12,484 bases of DNA from Acetobacteraceae bacterium (GCA_019689515.1 JADGHI010000060.1:1-12484), one strand, 5' to 3'; counted from the stretch's first letter, positions 1 to 9,515 are shown. The notes: generated by a model not told the origin, from the letters alone. Made by a program: numbers and translations.

Positions 1-682
1 GCCTCGGGCTCTGCGGGGTGGCGTTGGCAAAGCGGTGGGGGTGGATCGGGGCAGGTAAACCTTGCGGGGTGCTGTTGGTGGCGGACGCGCGCGCCGTCTC
101 AGGCCGCGATCACGCTCGGTGGGAACACCCACGGCGGGCGGCGCTGTCTCGGAAGCGCCTGGGCCCCAATAGCGTGTCGCTGGGCGGATCGACCTGGGCC
201 GGTTCCTGCTCCCGGGGACGGCGACGTTCACTTGGGCGCGGTCATGCCGCCACTGATCCGGAAGAGGTTGGGGCAGTTTCGGGTCACGTGGGCGCCGAGC
301 GCATGGCCTGGCGAACGGGATGCAGGCGGGGAAAGGAGCCGCCGTCCTCGCCCGGTTGTGGCTGGGTCTGTCAGCCTCGGACACGCTTTGATGGAAGGCG
401 CGGCCTGTCTCCCACAAGCGGCCGGCTGCGCCTGAGCATGGGATAACAGCAAAGTGCCGATGCGGCCAGGAGTAAAGAAGGCTCCGGCTCGACTTGGTCC
501 TGATATGCGCGCCGATCAAACATTTGTAGATTATTTTGGCCCTGCTTGTTCGCCTGTCGCGCGTTATGATTATTCGTTAGCCGATCAATTACGGCGCCGT
601 GCTGGCGTTTGGCGGCGTGCCCACGCAAGCTTGACCGGTGTTGGCCTGTCGGCTGGGCGCGGGCGCCGCGAAGATGTGGGCC
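1..682. other. Gene-poor stretch, no supported gene
   Basis: I see no gene here that I can defend. Open frames exist on both strands, but their translations are rich in Arg, Gly and Pro, look like out-of-frame GC-rich DNA, and show no recognisable motif. Positions about 505-595 are clearly more AT-rich than the surroundings and contain the 9-base word GCCGATCAA twice (511-519 and 580-588). No convincing -35/-10 pair or hairpin was found there. The stretch could be decayed DNA or an intergenic region cut by the window edge. Confidence 0.5.
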
Positions 683-1015
683 ATGCCGAACACCGCCCTC
701 CGTTCTATCCCCGCCGTCCGCGGCAGCGACGACAGCCGGAGCGCCTTCCCATACGCTGTGCCGCTGCGGCATCTCTCCGCGGCCGACCTCGGCGCCGACC
801 GGTTTCAGCGCGCCTTCGACGCGTGCTGTGCCGCCGCGACCCGCTTCGGTGGCCCCGACTGGACGGCGGAGGCCGTGCACGCGGCGCCCGGCCGCACGGG
901 CTACGTCTTCCACTTCGCACGGCCGCTGCCGTCGCTGCGCTTCTCCGCCTACGCCGCGGCCGTCCTGGCCGCCGGCCGTCCGGTCGCCCTCCCCGCCGAC
1001 GACGCGGCGCCCTGA
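683..1015 (+). CDS. Small hypothetical protein, 110 aa
   Basis: I do not recognise this protein. The case for a real gene is codon use: nearly every third codon position is G or C, like the clear genes in the window, and the composition is that of a normal soluble protein. It has a mixed Phe/Ala/Arg centre (about residues 35-60), a Trp at 60, a Tyr-Val-Phe-His-Phe run near 74-78 and an Ala-rich C-terminus. There is no signal peptide, clear membrane helix or known motif. The start is uncertain. ATG 683 is chosen because GAAG lies a few bases upstream. ATG 674 and ATG 638 are in frame but add unconvincing residues. It stands alone on the plus strand and is convergent to the acetyltransferase gene, with about 60 bases between their stop codons. 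Its function is unknown. Confidence 0.5.
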   Translation: MPNTALRSIPAVRGSDDSRSAFPYAVPLRHLSAADLGADRFQRAFDACCAAATRFGGPDWTAEAVHAAPGRTGYVFHFARPLPSLRFSAYAAAVLAAGRPVALPADDAAP

Positions 1016-1075
1016 GACGGACCGGCCGCCGCCGCACTGGGAGAGTCCTGGCCGATCGGCGCTGAGGCTGGCCGG

Positions 1076-1363
1076 TTAGCGCTCGCCTGCTGTCATCAGG
1101 TCCTGATAGGCGGCGTGATGGCGCAGGATGGAGGCGACGAAGGGACAGCGCGGGACGATCTTGAGGTGCTCCCGACGCGCCGCGTCGAGCGCGGCGCAGA
1201 CCAGGGCCGCGCCGGTGTCGCTTCCAGCGTAGGCGCGCGGGATCTCGGTGTGGGTGAAGACGATCCGCTCGCCATCGCGCTCATAGGCAACGAACGCCAC
1301 CGCGTCGCCGATGGCCATCTCGTAGCGGCGCAGGCGCTCGTTGTTCCTGACTTCAGTGGGCAT
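1076..1363 (-). CDS. Short GNAT-type N-acetyltransferase (YjdJ-like), 95 aa
   Basis: This is a minimal single-domain protein of the small GNAT subgroup (Acetyltransf_CG / YjdJ type), which normally runs 90-100 residues and is predicted to bind acetyl-CoA in the cytoplasm. Visible hallmarks, in order, are Arg-Tyr-Glu at 13-15, the strand Val-Phe-Thr-His-Thr-Glu-Ile-Pro at 35-42, a Tyr-Ala-Gly-Ser-Asp-Thr-Gly acetyl-CoA-loop-like segment at 45-51, an Ala/Leu helix at 52-65, and the family C-terminus Leu-Lys-Ile-Val-Pro-x-Cys-Pro-Phe-Val at 67-76, followed by His82-His83 and Tyr86. ATG 1363 is chosen over a longer in-frame start at 1495 because a strong ribosome site lies six bases before it and the extra 44 residues are low-complexity. 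The acceptor substrate of this subgroup is unknown. It is divergent from the flavin reductase gene, with 335 bases between them. Confidence 0.88.
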   Translation of the reverse strand: MPTEVRNNERLRRYEMAIGDAVAFVAYERDGERIVFTHTEIPRAYAGSDTGAALVCAALDAARREHLKIVPRCPFVASILRHHAAYQDLMTAGER

Positions 1364-1698
1364 GGCGCGCCTCCCTGGGTCCCGCTTACAACGGCCCGTG
1401 GCGCAGATGGCTGCGGAAGGAGCGGTCGTGGCGCGGGCGGATCGTCCGCTGCTGGCGCCGCGCCTGGCCCGGCTCCCGCCGGCAGCGCCATTCACGGGCC
1501 GGTTTCAGGCGTCCGCGCCGACTCACGCGATACTCGGACCGGGTGAAGCTGCCTCCGCCGACATCGTCCGCAGGCTCGACAGCGCCTTGCCGCGCGCACA
1601 TCGGGCCCTTTGCCGGGCAGGGTCCGAAACGGTCCTGGCCCGATCGGACAGCGGGGGCTAGAGCATGGGCACCCACGTCGAAGGTGAGTGACCCGCGC
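1364..1698. other. Divergent intergenic region
   Basis: These 335 bases separate the minus-strand acetyltransferase from the plus-strand flavin reductase and should contain both promoters. Apart from the acetyltransferase ribosome site at its left edge and AAGGTGAG (1681-1688) near the flavin reductase start, I see no clear -35/-10 pair, terminator or strong palindrome. Frames open through it give Arg/Pro-rich, unconvincing translations. Confidence 0.45.
1370..1376 (-). promoter_or_regulatory. Ribosome binding site deciding the acetyltransferase start
   Basis: On the minus strand AGGGAGG is followed by six bases (CGCGCC) and then ATG. This near-ideal Shine-Dalgarno site supports the start at 1363 rather than the upstream in-frame ATG at 1495. 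Confidence 0.75.
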
Positions 1699-2331
1699 AT
1701 GTTCTACGAGCCCAGGCTTGGCCACGGCCTGCCCTACGATCCCTTCAAGGCGATCATCGCGCCGCGGCCGATCGGCTGGATCTCGACGGTCGATCCGGAG
1801 GGGCGCGCGAACCTTGCGCCCTATAGCTTCTTCAACGCGGTCCACTCGCGCCCGCCCATGATCGCCTTCACCAGCGAGAGCATGAAGCACAGCGCGGCCA
1901 ACGCCATCGCCACCGGCGAGTTCGTGTTCAACCTCTGCACTCGCCCGCTCTTCGACGCGATGAACATCTCCTCCGACACCTTCCCCGGGGGTGTGAGTGA
2001 GTTCGAGGCCGCGGGGCTGGCCACCGCGCCGAGCCGCATTGTGAAGGCGCCGCGCGTCGCGGCGTCGCCCGCCGCGCTGGAGTGCCGCGTGGTGCATTCG
2101 ATGCGCTTCCACGATGTGGACGGCAACGCGCTCGAGGGATGGATGATCATTGGCCAGGTCGTCGGCGTGCACATTGACGACGCCTACCTTCGCGACGGCC
2201 GCTTCGACACCGCCGCGGCGCAGCCTCTGGCGCGCTGCGGCTACCGCGACTACGCGACGGTCACCGAACTGTTCGAGGCCCTGCGCCCGACCGATGGCGG
2301 CGCCTATCAGCCCGGCCAGCGGGATCGGTGA
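1699..2331 (+). CDS. Flavin reductase / flavoredoxin-type FMN protein, 210 aa
   Basis: This belongs to the flavin_reductase-like (DIM6/NTAB, split-barrel FMN-binding) family, whose members bind FMN and reduce it or use it for electron transfer in the cytoplasm. Recognisable segments are Ile-Ala-Pro-Arg-Pro-Ile-Gly-Trp-Ile-Ser-Thr at 20-30, Asn-Leu-Ala-Pro-Tyr-Ser-Phe-Phe-Asn at 38-46 (the FMN phosphate/isoalloxazine loop), Pro-Pro-Met-Ile-Ala-Phe at 52-57, the Gly-Glu-Phe-Val-Phe-Asn strand at 73-78, Ser-Pro-Ala-Ala-Leu-Glu-Cys at 123-129, and Gly-Gln-Val-Val-Gly-Val-His-Ile at 152-159. About 210 residues is the usual family length, and the protein looks intact. ATG 1699 is chosen because it begins at the family's usual N-terminus (Met-Phe-Tyr-Glu-Pro) with AAGGTGAG ten bases upstream. 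GTG 1684 is in frame and adds five residues. A plausible but unproven role is supplying reduced FMN to the monooxygenase encoded at 8455. Confidence 0.92.
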   Translation: MFYEPRLGHGLPYDPFKAIIAPRPIGWISTVDPEGRANLAPYSFFNAVHSRPPMIAFTSESMKHSAANAIATGEFVFNLCTRPLFDAMNISSDTFPGGVSEFEAAGLATAPSRIVKAPRVAASPAALECRVVHSMRFHDVDGNALEGWMIIGQVVGVHIDDAYLRDGRFDTAAAQPLARCGYRDYATVTELFEALRPTDGGAYQPGQRDR

Positions 2332-3041
2332 CGCATGCGGGCGTGGCACTTCCGCGGCCCCGTTCTGCAAGCGGGCGTGCCACCCGCACTCTCACTCGCC
2401 GCGGCACAGGATCGCTTGTCTGCGCGGTGGCGGAAGGGTGGCTGAACAGCGCCAGCACGGCTCATCCTGCGGAGTGTGGGTGGCTCCGGCGCAAGCACCT
2501 GATAGTCGAGAGAAGTTTCGGAGCGGCGGCAGCCAGGGAACGAGTTTCTCCGCCGCAGGGGAGCGCACACGGGATGGCTGCGCCGGGCCTGACGTGGCGC
2601 AGCCGGAAGGCCGCAGTCCCGGCAAGAGATCGCGGGTGCGGTCATGGCATCATCGTCACCTCGTGACGCCGCCGCGCAGCCCACGGTGAACCAAGAACCC
2701 AACTACGTCTGATCGCTGGCGAAGCGCGGCGGCGGGCGCCGATGGCCGCGTGACGCCTTTGCCGGCGCTCCGCGGAGAACCGGCGCTCGTGCAGGCGCCG
2801 CCGGCGCGACTGCCGCTGGCTGGCCAATCCTGACGGCCTCTGATCCACCGACGCCCCTCCCGGCAGGGGATCAGCTCGCCAAGCCCATCCTGCAACGATC
2901 CCGGCGCGCGGTTCGGATGGCTGTGACGGCCATCGGCGCACCTCCTGCGGGCTGCTCGCGGCGAGACATCGAGGGGGGGAGCACACGGCTTCCCCTCACA
3001 CTCGCGCCGCATGGAAAGCAGCAGCCGCGCTTCGTGGGTGT

Positions 3042-3106
3042 GGAGGTAAAATTTTCTCTTTATCTTGCCTTTATTGACCTGACAGAGAAAATGATTTTAC
3101 CCCTCC
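3042..3106. repeat. AT-rich imperfect inverted repeat, about 65 bp
   Basis: The left arm GGAGGTAAAATTTTCTCT (3042-3059) is mirrored by a right arm at 3084-3106. The reverse complement of the right arm reads the same except for two extra G residues after GGAGG and CA in place of one T. The loop is 24 bases (3060-3083). The element is strikingly AT-rich in GC-rich DNA. No T-tract follows either arm, so it is not an ordinary intrinsic terminator. It could be a miniature inverted-repeat element, the remnant of an insertion-sequence end, or a protein-binding palindrome. I see no flanking target duplication. Confidence 0.6.
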
Positions 3107-3316
3107 GGCCGAACATCGGCTCGCAGAGGTTGGGGAACACGCCGCCCATGCCGCAACGAACCACCGACAGCGTCTCACGCGGACGGTGCTCCTGCGTCGC
3201 CGCCATGGCCTGCCTCACCATCAACGCTGCCCGGCGCGCACCGCGATGTCGGCGGACGCCACATCGCGGGCCCGACGCCATGTCGTCCTGCCCCGTGGCC
3301 TGTAGCGGCTGCATGC

Positions 3317-3337
3317 CGCGGTCGTGACGCGACCGCG
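3317..3337. promoter_or_regulatory. Perfect 8-bp inverted repeat upstream of the operon
   Basis: CGCGGTCG (3317-3324) and CGACCGCG (3330-3337) are exact reverse complements separated by TGACG. The 3' edge is 42 bases before the GTG start of the substrate-binding protein gene. This could be an operator or a leader hairpin. In DNA this GC-rich, an 8-bp repeat can also arise by chance, so the assignment is tentative. Confidence 0.3.
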
Positions 3338-3367
3338 CAGCGCCGCCCCTCCTCAACGCCCCCTCAC

Positions 3368-3371
3368 GAGG
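3368..3371 (+). promoter_or_regulatory. Ribosome binding site for the GTG start at 3380
   Basis: GAGG lies eight bases before GTG 3380. It supports the GTG start, from which a complete Tat-type signal peptide is read; no ATG lies nearby in frame. Confidence 0.6.
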
Positions 3372-3379
3372 TTCACGCC

Positions 3380-5017
3380 GTGACGACCACCCGACGCCAT
3401 ATTCTTGCCGCCCCGGCTCTGCTGCCCGTCCTCGCCGCCCTGGGCGCGCGGGAGGCCGCCGCCCAGGCTTCGCCCGTGCGCGGCGGCACGCTGATCTATC
3501 TGGAGCAGCAGACCTACACGAACCTCTACCCGCCGGCGGGCGGCTTCTATCCGAACGGCGGCGTGCTCAATCAGATCACGGACAAGCTGACCTACCAGAA
3601 CCCGCAGACCCTCGAGATCGAGCCCTGGATCGCGGAGAGCTGGACGGTCAACGCCGACGCCACCGAATACGTCTTCCGCCTCCGTCCCGGCGTCACCTTC
3701 TCCGACGGGACGCCGCTGGATGCCGAAGCGGTCGCGCGCAACTTCGACACCTACGGGCTCGGCAACCGCGAGCTGCGGCATCCGGTGTCGGAGGTCATCA
3801 CCAACTACCAGCGTAGCGAGGTGATCGACCCGCTGACCGTGCGGTTCCTGTTCCACCGCCCGTCGCCCGGCTTCCTGCAGGGCACCTCGGTGATCGGCTC
3901 CGGCCTCGTCTCGCCGCGCACGCTGGCACTGCCCTTCGACCAGCTCGGCGACGCGACGAAGATCATCGGCTCCGGCCCGTTCGTGGTCGCGAGGCAGGTG
4001 CTGGGGCGGGAGCTCGTGCTCAACGCGCGGCGGGACTACGCCTGGGGGCCCAAGAACCACCCGCACCAGGGCCGCGCGCTGCTCGACTCGATCCGCATCA
4101 TCGTCAGCGGCGAGGACAGCGTGCGCATTGGCGCGCTGCTCGCGGGCCAGGCCCATGTCATCCGCCAGATCCAGGCTTACGACGAAGAGCGCGTTCGGTC
4201 GCGGGGCTTCCAGATCTTCGCGCCCTCGACCCGTGGCGTGAACAACAGCATCGTCTTCCGCCCGGACAATCCGCTGGTCGCCGACATCCGCGTGCGCCAG
4301 GCGCTGCGCTTCGCGACGAACACGCAGGAGATCGTGGACACGCTCTTCTCGCCCAACTACCCGCGGGCGACCTCGATCATCGCCTCCACCGCGCAAGGCT
4401 ATGTCAACCTCGCAGATCGGCTGATCTACGACCCGCGCCGCGCGGTCGAGCTGCTGGAAGAGGCAGGCTGGACGCTCGGCCCGAGGGGCGTGCGCCAGAA
4501 GGACGGGCAGGAGCTCGTGCTCACCGCCTACGAATCGCTGCCGCAGCCCCGCAACAAGGAGACGCTGCAGCTCGTGGCCCAGCAATGGGCGCGCATCGGC
4601 GTGCGGCTGAACGTGCTGGCCGGGGATTCCGGCAGCCGGGTGGTGGACAACCTCGATCCGGCGAAGACGCCGGTCTCGCCCGCCATGGTCGGCCGGGCCG
4701 ATCCTGACGTCATCCGCAGCCAGTACCACCCGCTGACGCGCAACGCGCTGCTGCAGACCGGCGGCGTCTCCCAGCGGGTGCGGTCCTTCCACGACGCTAG
4801 GCTGAACGACCTGCTCGACGCCATTGCCTCCGAACCGAACCGCGAGAAGCGGCTCGCGCTGGTGGGCGATGTGCAGCGCTACATCCTCGACCAGGCCTAT
4901 GTGATCCCGATCTTCGAGGAGCCGCAGGTCTTCGCCGCCGCCCCGCGCGTCCGCGGCCTCGGCTTCGAGGCGGTTGGCCGGCCGAGCTTCTACGGCACGT
5001 GGCTCGCCGCGCGATGA
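3380..5017 (+). CDS. ABC transporter substrate-binding protein, family 5 (KPN_01854-like), 545 aa
   Basis: This is the periplasmic receptor of a peptide/nickel-type (SBP_bac_5) importer. Residues 1-30 form an export signal: Thr-Arg-Arg-His-Ile-Leu at 4-9 resembles a twin-arginine (Tat) motif, a hydrophobic stretch follows to about residue 21, and Ala-Ala-Ala-Gln-Ala at 26-30 offers signal peptidase I sites. There is no lipobox Cys. Residues 81-123 carry the family signature, with Glu-Pro-Trp-Ile-Ala-Glu-Ser-Trp at 81-88 and Phe-Arg-Leu-Arg-Pro-Gly-Val-Thr-Phe-Ser-Asp-Gly at 99-110. The length is normal. Gene context points to the KPN_01854-type family seen with luciferase-like and AhpD-like enzymes; that name is recalled, not searched. 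The substrate is unknown, and family 5 proteins bind peptides, metal complexes, opines, sugars and other solutes. It is the first gene of the operon, and its TGA overlaps the next ATG. Confidence 0.95.
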   Translation: MTTTRRHILAAPALLPVLAALGAREAAAQASPVRGGTLIYLEQQTYTNLYPPAGGFYPNGGVLNQITDKLTYQNPQTLEIEPWIAESWTVNADATEYVFRLRPGVTFSDGTPLDAEAVARNFDTYGLGNRELRHPVSEVITNYQRSEVIDPLTVRFLFHRPSPGFLQGTSVIGSGLVSPRTLALPFDQLGDATKIIGSGPFVVARQVLGRELVLNARRDYAWGPKNHPHQGRALLDSIRIIVSGEDSVRIGALLAGQAHVIRQIQAYDEERVRSRGFQIFAPSTRGVNNSIVFRPDNPLVADIRVRQALRFATNTQEIVDTLFSPNYPRATSIIASTAQGYVNLADRLIYDPRRAVELLEEAGWTLGPRGVRQKDGQELVLTAYESLPQPRNKETLQLVAQQWARIGVRLNVLAGDSGSRVVDNLDPAKTPVSPAMVGRADPDVIRSQYHPLTRNALLQTGGVSQRVRSFHDARLNDLLDAIASEPNREKRLALVGDVQRYILDQAYVIPIFEEPQVFAAAPRVRGLGFEAVGRPSFYGTWLAAR

Positions 5018-5955
5018 GACGGTACCTCCTTCAGCGGCTGGGCCAGGCGCTCCTGGTCCTGCTCGCGGCCTACACCGTCGCCTTCGTGCTGCTGCAGGCG
5101 CTGCCGGGCGACGCGGTCCTGATCAAGTTCCTCGGCTCGGAGATGGGGCTGACGGCGGATCAGATCGCGGAGCTGCGCATCGCCTACGGCGCCGACGCGC
5201 CGGTCTGGGAGCAGTACCTGCACACTCTCGGCCGCTTCCTCGCCGGGGAGTTCGGCTATTCCATCCGCGCGGGCGTCCCGGTGGCGTCGCTGCTGGCGGA
5301 GAACATCCGGCCGACGCTGGTGCTGGCCGGGCTGGCCCTCGCCGCTGCGAGCCTGCTCGCAGTGGCGTTGGCGGTGCTGAGTCAGCTCGGCTTCGGCTGG
5401 GTGCGGGCCGTCGTCCGGTCCATGCCGCCGTTCTTCGTGGCAGTGCCGGTCTTCTGGCTCGGCATCATGCTGATCCAGGTCTTCTCCTTCCAGCTCGGCC
5501 TGATCTCGGTGATCGCGCCCGAGCCGTGGGAGGAGCTCGTCCTGCCGGTCCTCACCCTGGCGGTGCCGATCTCGGCCCCCCTGGCGCAACTGCTGATCCG
5601 CAACCTCGACGCGATCCTGAACGAGCCCTTCGTCGCCGTCGCGCGCGCGAAGGGGGCGACCCATGCCTGGGTGCTCTGGCGCCACGCCGCGCGCAACGCG
5701 CTGCCCCCGACGCTGACCATGGCCGGCGTGCTATTCGGCGAGCTGCTGGGCGGCGCCGTGGTGACCGAGACCGTCTTCGGCCTGGGCGGCCTCGGCGGGC
5801 TGACGCAGCAGGCGGTGGCGAACCAGGACGTGGCGGTGCTGCAGGCCATCGTGGTCCTCTCCGCGGCCGCCTTCGTGGCGATCAGCCTGGCGATGGACCT
5901 GCTGCTGCCCTTGATCGATCCGCGGCTGGCGACGCGCCCGGCAGGTGCGGCATGA
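5014..5955 (+). CDS. ABC transporter permease, DppB/OppB type, 313 aa
   Basis: This is an inner-membrane permease subunit of the peptide/nickel importer family. The N-terminus Met-Arg-Arg-Tyr-Leu-Leu-Gln-Arg-Leu, followed by a first helix (about 9-29) and Leu-Pro-Gly-Asp at 30-33, is typical of DppB-like proteins. Further hydrophobic segments lie near 99-121, 137-158, 175-196, 234-254 and 273-300. The cytoplasmic EAA-type loop that contacts the ATPase is at about 209-232, with Ala-Arg-Ala-Lys-Gly-Ala at 210-215 and Arg-Asn-Ala-Leu-Pro-Pro at 227-232. ATG 5014 is chosen because it overlaps the preceding stop as ATGA. An in-frame GTG at 4999 would only add five residues. It should pair with the next gene product to form the channel. 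The substrate is not readable from the sequence. Confidence 0.95.
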   Translation: MRRYLLQRLGQALLVLLAAYTVAFVLLQALPGDAVLIKFLGSEMGLTADQIAELRIAYGADAPVWEQYLHTLGRFLAGEFGYSIRAGVPVASLLAENIRPTLVLAGLALAAASLLAVALAVLSQLGFGWVRAVVRSMPPFFVAVPVFWLGIMLIQVFSFQLGLISVIAPEPWEELVLPVLTLAVPISAPLAQLLIRNLDAILNEPFVAVARAKGATHAWVLWRHAARNALPPTLTMAGVLFGELLGGAVVTETVFGLGGLGGLTQQAVANQDVAVLQAIVVLSAAAFVAISLAMDLLLPLIDPRLATRPAGAA

Positions 5956-6790
5956 GCGGCGCCAACGCTACGGCCGGCTTCGCGCCGCCGCGCACGCTCG
6001 TCCTGCCGCCCGTGGGCCTGCTGCTTGCCTGGACGGTGATCGCCCTGGTGCTGAGCTGGGCGGTCGTTCCCGGCCTCTTCGCCTGGCACGACCCGTTGCA
6101 GGGCGTGGCCGGCGAGCAGCTCCTGCCGCCGAGCCTCGAGCATCCGCTCGGCACGGACGGGCTCGGGCGCGACATGCTCGCGCGCGTCGTGTACGGCGCG
6201 CGGGAATCCCTGCTGGGCGCCCTCCTCGCCGTCGGCGTGGGCCTGACGCTCGGCACGGCGCTCGGCCTGCTGGCGGGGGCGCGGGGCGGCATCGCCGACG
6301 CGGCGGTGATGCGGCTCGTGGACACGCTGCTGGCGATCCCGTCGCTGCTGCTCTCGCTCTCCGTCATCATCCTGCTCGGCTTCGGCTCGATCAACGCGGC
6401 GATCGCGGTCGGCTTCGTCTCCGTCGCGCATTTCGCGCGCCTGTCGCGCGCCGAGGTGCTGCGCGTGCGCCGCACAGAGTATGTCGAGGCCGCCTTCGGC
6501 AGCGGGGGCCGCTTCCTCGCCGTGCTGTGGCGGCACGTGCTGCCGAACGCCCTGACCTCGGTCCTGGCGCTGGCGGCGCTGCAGTTCGGCTCGGCGATCC
6601 TGGCGCTCTCGACGCTCGGCTTCCTCGGCTACGGCGCGCCGCCGCCGACGCCGGAATGGGGGCTGCTGATCGCGGAGGGGCGGGACTTCCTCGCCACCGC
6701 CTGGTGGCTGAGCTGCGCGCCGGGCGTCGTCGTGCTGCTCGTCGTCCTCTCGGCTGAGCGCATCAGCCGCAGCCTTGGAGCCCGCCGGAC

Positions 6791-6794
<4 letters not shown>
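5952..6794 (+). CDS. ABC transporter permease, DppC/OppC type, 280 aa
   Basis: This is the second inner-membrane permease. A first membrane helix (about 20-44) is followed by the DppC hallmark His-Pro-Leu-Gly-Thr-Asp-Gly-Leu-Gly-Arg-Asp at 64-74 and a Tyr-Gly-Ala-Arg-Glu-Ser-Leu segment at 81-87. Hydrophobic segments lie near 88-110, 121-144, 145-160, 204-227 and 256-267. The EAA loop contacting the ATPase is at about 177-201 (Tyr-Val-Glu-Ala-Ala at 177-181, His-Val-Leu-Pro-Asn-Ala-Leu at 195-201). The C-terminal Gly-Phe-Leu-Gly-Tyr-Gly-Ala-Pro-Pro at 223-231 is also typical. The start ATG overlaps the preceding TGA (ATGA), and its own stop overlaps the ATPase start in the same way, so the two permeases and the ATPase should be made in matched amounts. 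Confidence 0.95.
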
Positions 6795-8454
<1,660 letters not shown>

Positions 8455-8458
<4 letters not shown>

Positions 8459-9492
8459 GCAGGGCAGGTGGGCTTCGCCTCGGCTTCTTCACGAGGCTCC
8501 TGGACGCGGGCAGCGCGGCGGAGCGGTACCGCTGCGCGCTCGCGCAGATCCGCCACGCCGAGGCGCAGGGCTTCGACAGCGCCTGGGTCGCGCAGCACCA
8601 TTTCCACGAGGGCGAGGGTGGCCTGCCCTCTCCCTTCGTGTTCCTCGCCCAGGTCGCCGCGCTGACCACGCGCATCCGCCTCGGTACCGGCATCGTCACG
8701 CTGCCGATGGAGCTGCCGATCCGCGTGGCCGAGGATGCCATCGTCCTCGACCTGATCTCCGGCGGCCGGCTCGAGCTCGGCGTCGGCTCCGGCGGCAACC
8801 CGGAAGCCTTCGCCGCCTTCGGCCTGAGGGACGCTGACCGGCGGACCGTCTTCGCGGAGAGGCTCGCGGAGCTGATCGATGCGCTGGGCGGCAAGCCGCT
8901 GCGGGGCGGCGACCGCCTCTATCCGCAGCATCCGGGCCTGCTGGACCGCCTCTGGTACGCGACCTTCTCGGTCGAGGGCGCGCGCGCGGCCGGGCGGATC
9001 GGAGCGGGATTGCTGCTCTCGCGCACCCAGCCGCGCCCGGAGGGAGCGCCGGACGCCACGCTGGCCGAGATCCAGGACCCGATGATCGACGCCTATCTCG
9101 CTGCCCTGCCGGCCGGGGCGGAGCCGCGCATCCTCGCCTCGCGCTCGGTCTTCGTCGCCGATCGGCGGGAGGACGCGATGCGCTTCGCCGATATCGGCCT
9201 GCGCCGCCACCACGCACGCCTGGTCGCCGCCGGCCGAGCGCCGGACGTGCATCCGACGCTGGAGGAGCTGATCCGGCGCCAGGACGTGCATCTCGGCACG
9301 GTCGAGGAGGTGATCGCCTCGCTGCGCCGCGACCGCGTGCTCGATCGCGCGACCGAGCTCGCGGTGCAGGTGCATTCGGTCGATCCGCCGCACCCCTACG
9401 TGCTGCGCTCCATCGAGCTTGTGGCGCAGGGCGTCGCCCCGGCCTTCGGCTGGCGCTCCGCCATTCCGGCCGAGACGCGCCGCGTCGCCTGA
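8455..9492 (+). CDS. Luciferase-like FMN-dependent monooxygenase (KPN_01858-like), 345 aa
   Basis: This is a cytoplasmic TIM-barrel enzyme of the bacterial luciferase superfamily. Such enzymes use FMNH2 (or bound flavin) and O2 to oxygenate organic substrates, often cleaving C-S or C-N bonds or making esters. Seen in order are the first strand Leu-Arg-Leu-Gly-Phe-Phe at 7-12, a Ser-Ala-Trp-Val-Ala-Gln-His-His-Phe-His run at 42-51 matching the superfamily's conserved His/Glu barrel strand, Ile-Arg-Leu-Gly-Thr-Gly-Ile at 74-80, Pro-Ile-Arg-Val-Ala-Glu-Asp at 88-94, and Gly-Arg-Leu-Glu-Leu-Gly-Val-Gly-Ser-Gly at 104-113. The length is usual. The start ATG overlaps the ATPase stop as ATGA, so the enzyme is translationally tied to the importer and probably acts on the imported compound. 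Gene order fits the KPN_01858-type family (recalled, not searched). No flavin reductase is in the operon; one lies upstream at 1699. Confidence 0.92.
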
Positions 9493-9515
9493 GCAGATCC
9501 ACGGACCCGAGAGAC

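Larger units (their letters stand above)
2332..3379. other. Gene-poor kilobase before the transport operon
   Basis: No gene is supported across these 1,048 bases. Open frames on both strands overlap each other, give Arg/Ser/Pro-rich translations and lack known motifs. The region holds an AT-rich imperfect palindrome (3042-3106), a short perfect inverted repeat (3317-3337) and the ribosome site of the next gene. It must also contain the promoter of the operon starting at 3380, but I cannot place one with confidence. Its low coding signal beside an otherwise compact gene cluster suggests decayed or inserted DNA, though this is inference. Confidence 0.5.

Noticed and set aside
1..452. Overlapping frames on both strands at the left edge, considered as transposase or integrase fragments
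   Set aside because: No catalytic motif or helix-turn-helix could be recognised, and composition fits random GC-rich sequence.
1492..2370. A 292-codon minus-strand frame opposite the flavin reductase
   Set aside because: The flavin reductase motifs on the plus strand are clear, and the antisense frame runs past both ends of that gene into unconvincing sequence.
3042..3106. An intrinsic terminator at the AT-rich palindrome
   Set aside because: No T-run follows the stem on either strand, and the loop is 24 bases long.
3060..3356. A minus-strand 98-codon frame through the AT-rich palindrome
   Set aside because: It has no recognised motif or ribosome site, and its last part is simply a translation of the palindrome.
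3353..4792. A 479-codon open frame on the minus strand opposite the binding-protein gene
   Set aside because: It mirrors a clear family 5 binding protein. Its translation is dominated by Arg, Val, Asp and Gly with no motif, as expected antisense to GC-rich codons.
4974..5951. A longer N-terminus for the second permease, in frame from 4974
   Set aside because: This part overlaps the whole first permease in another frame and is Arg/Gly/Pro-rich. The ATGA overlap at 5952 begins a normal DppC-type protein.
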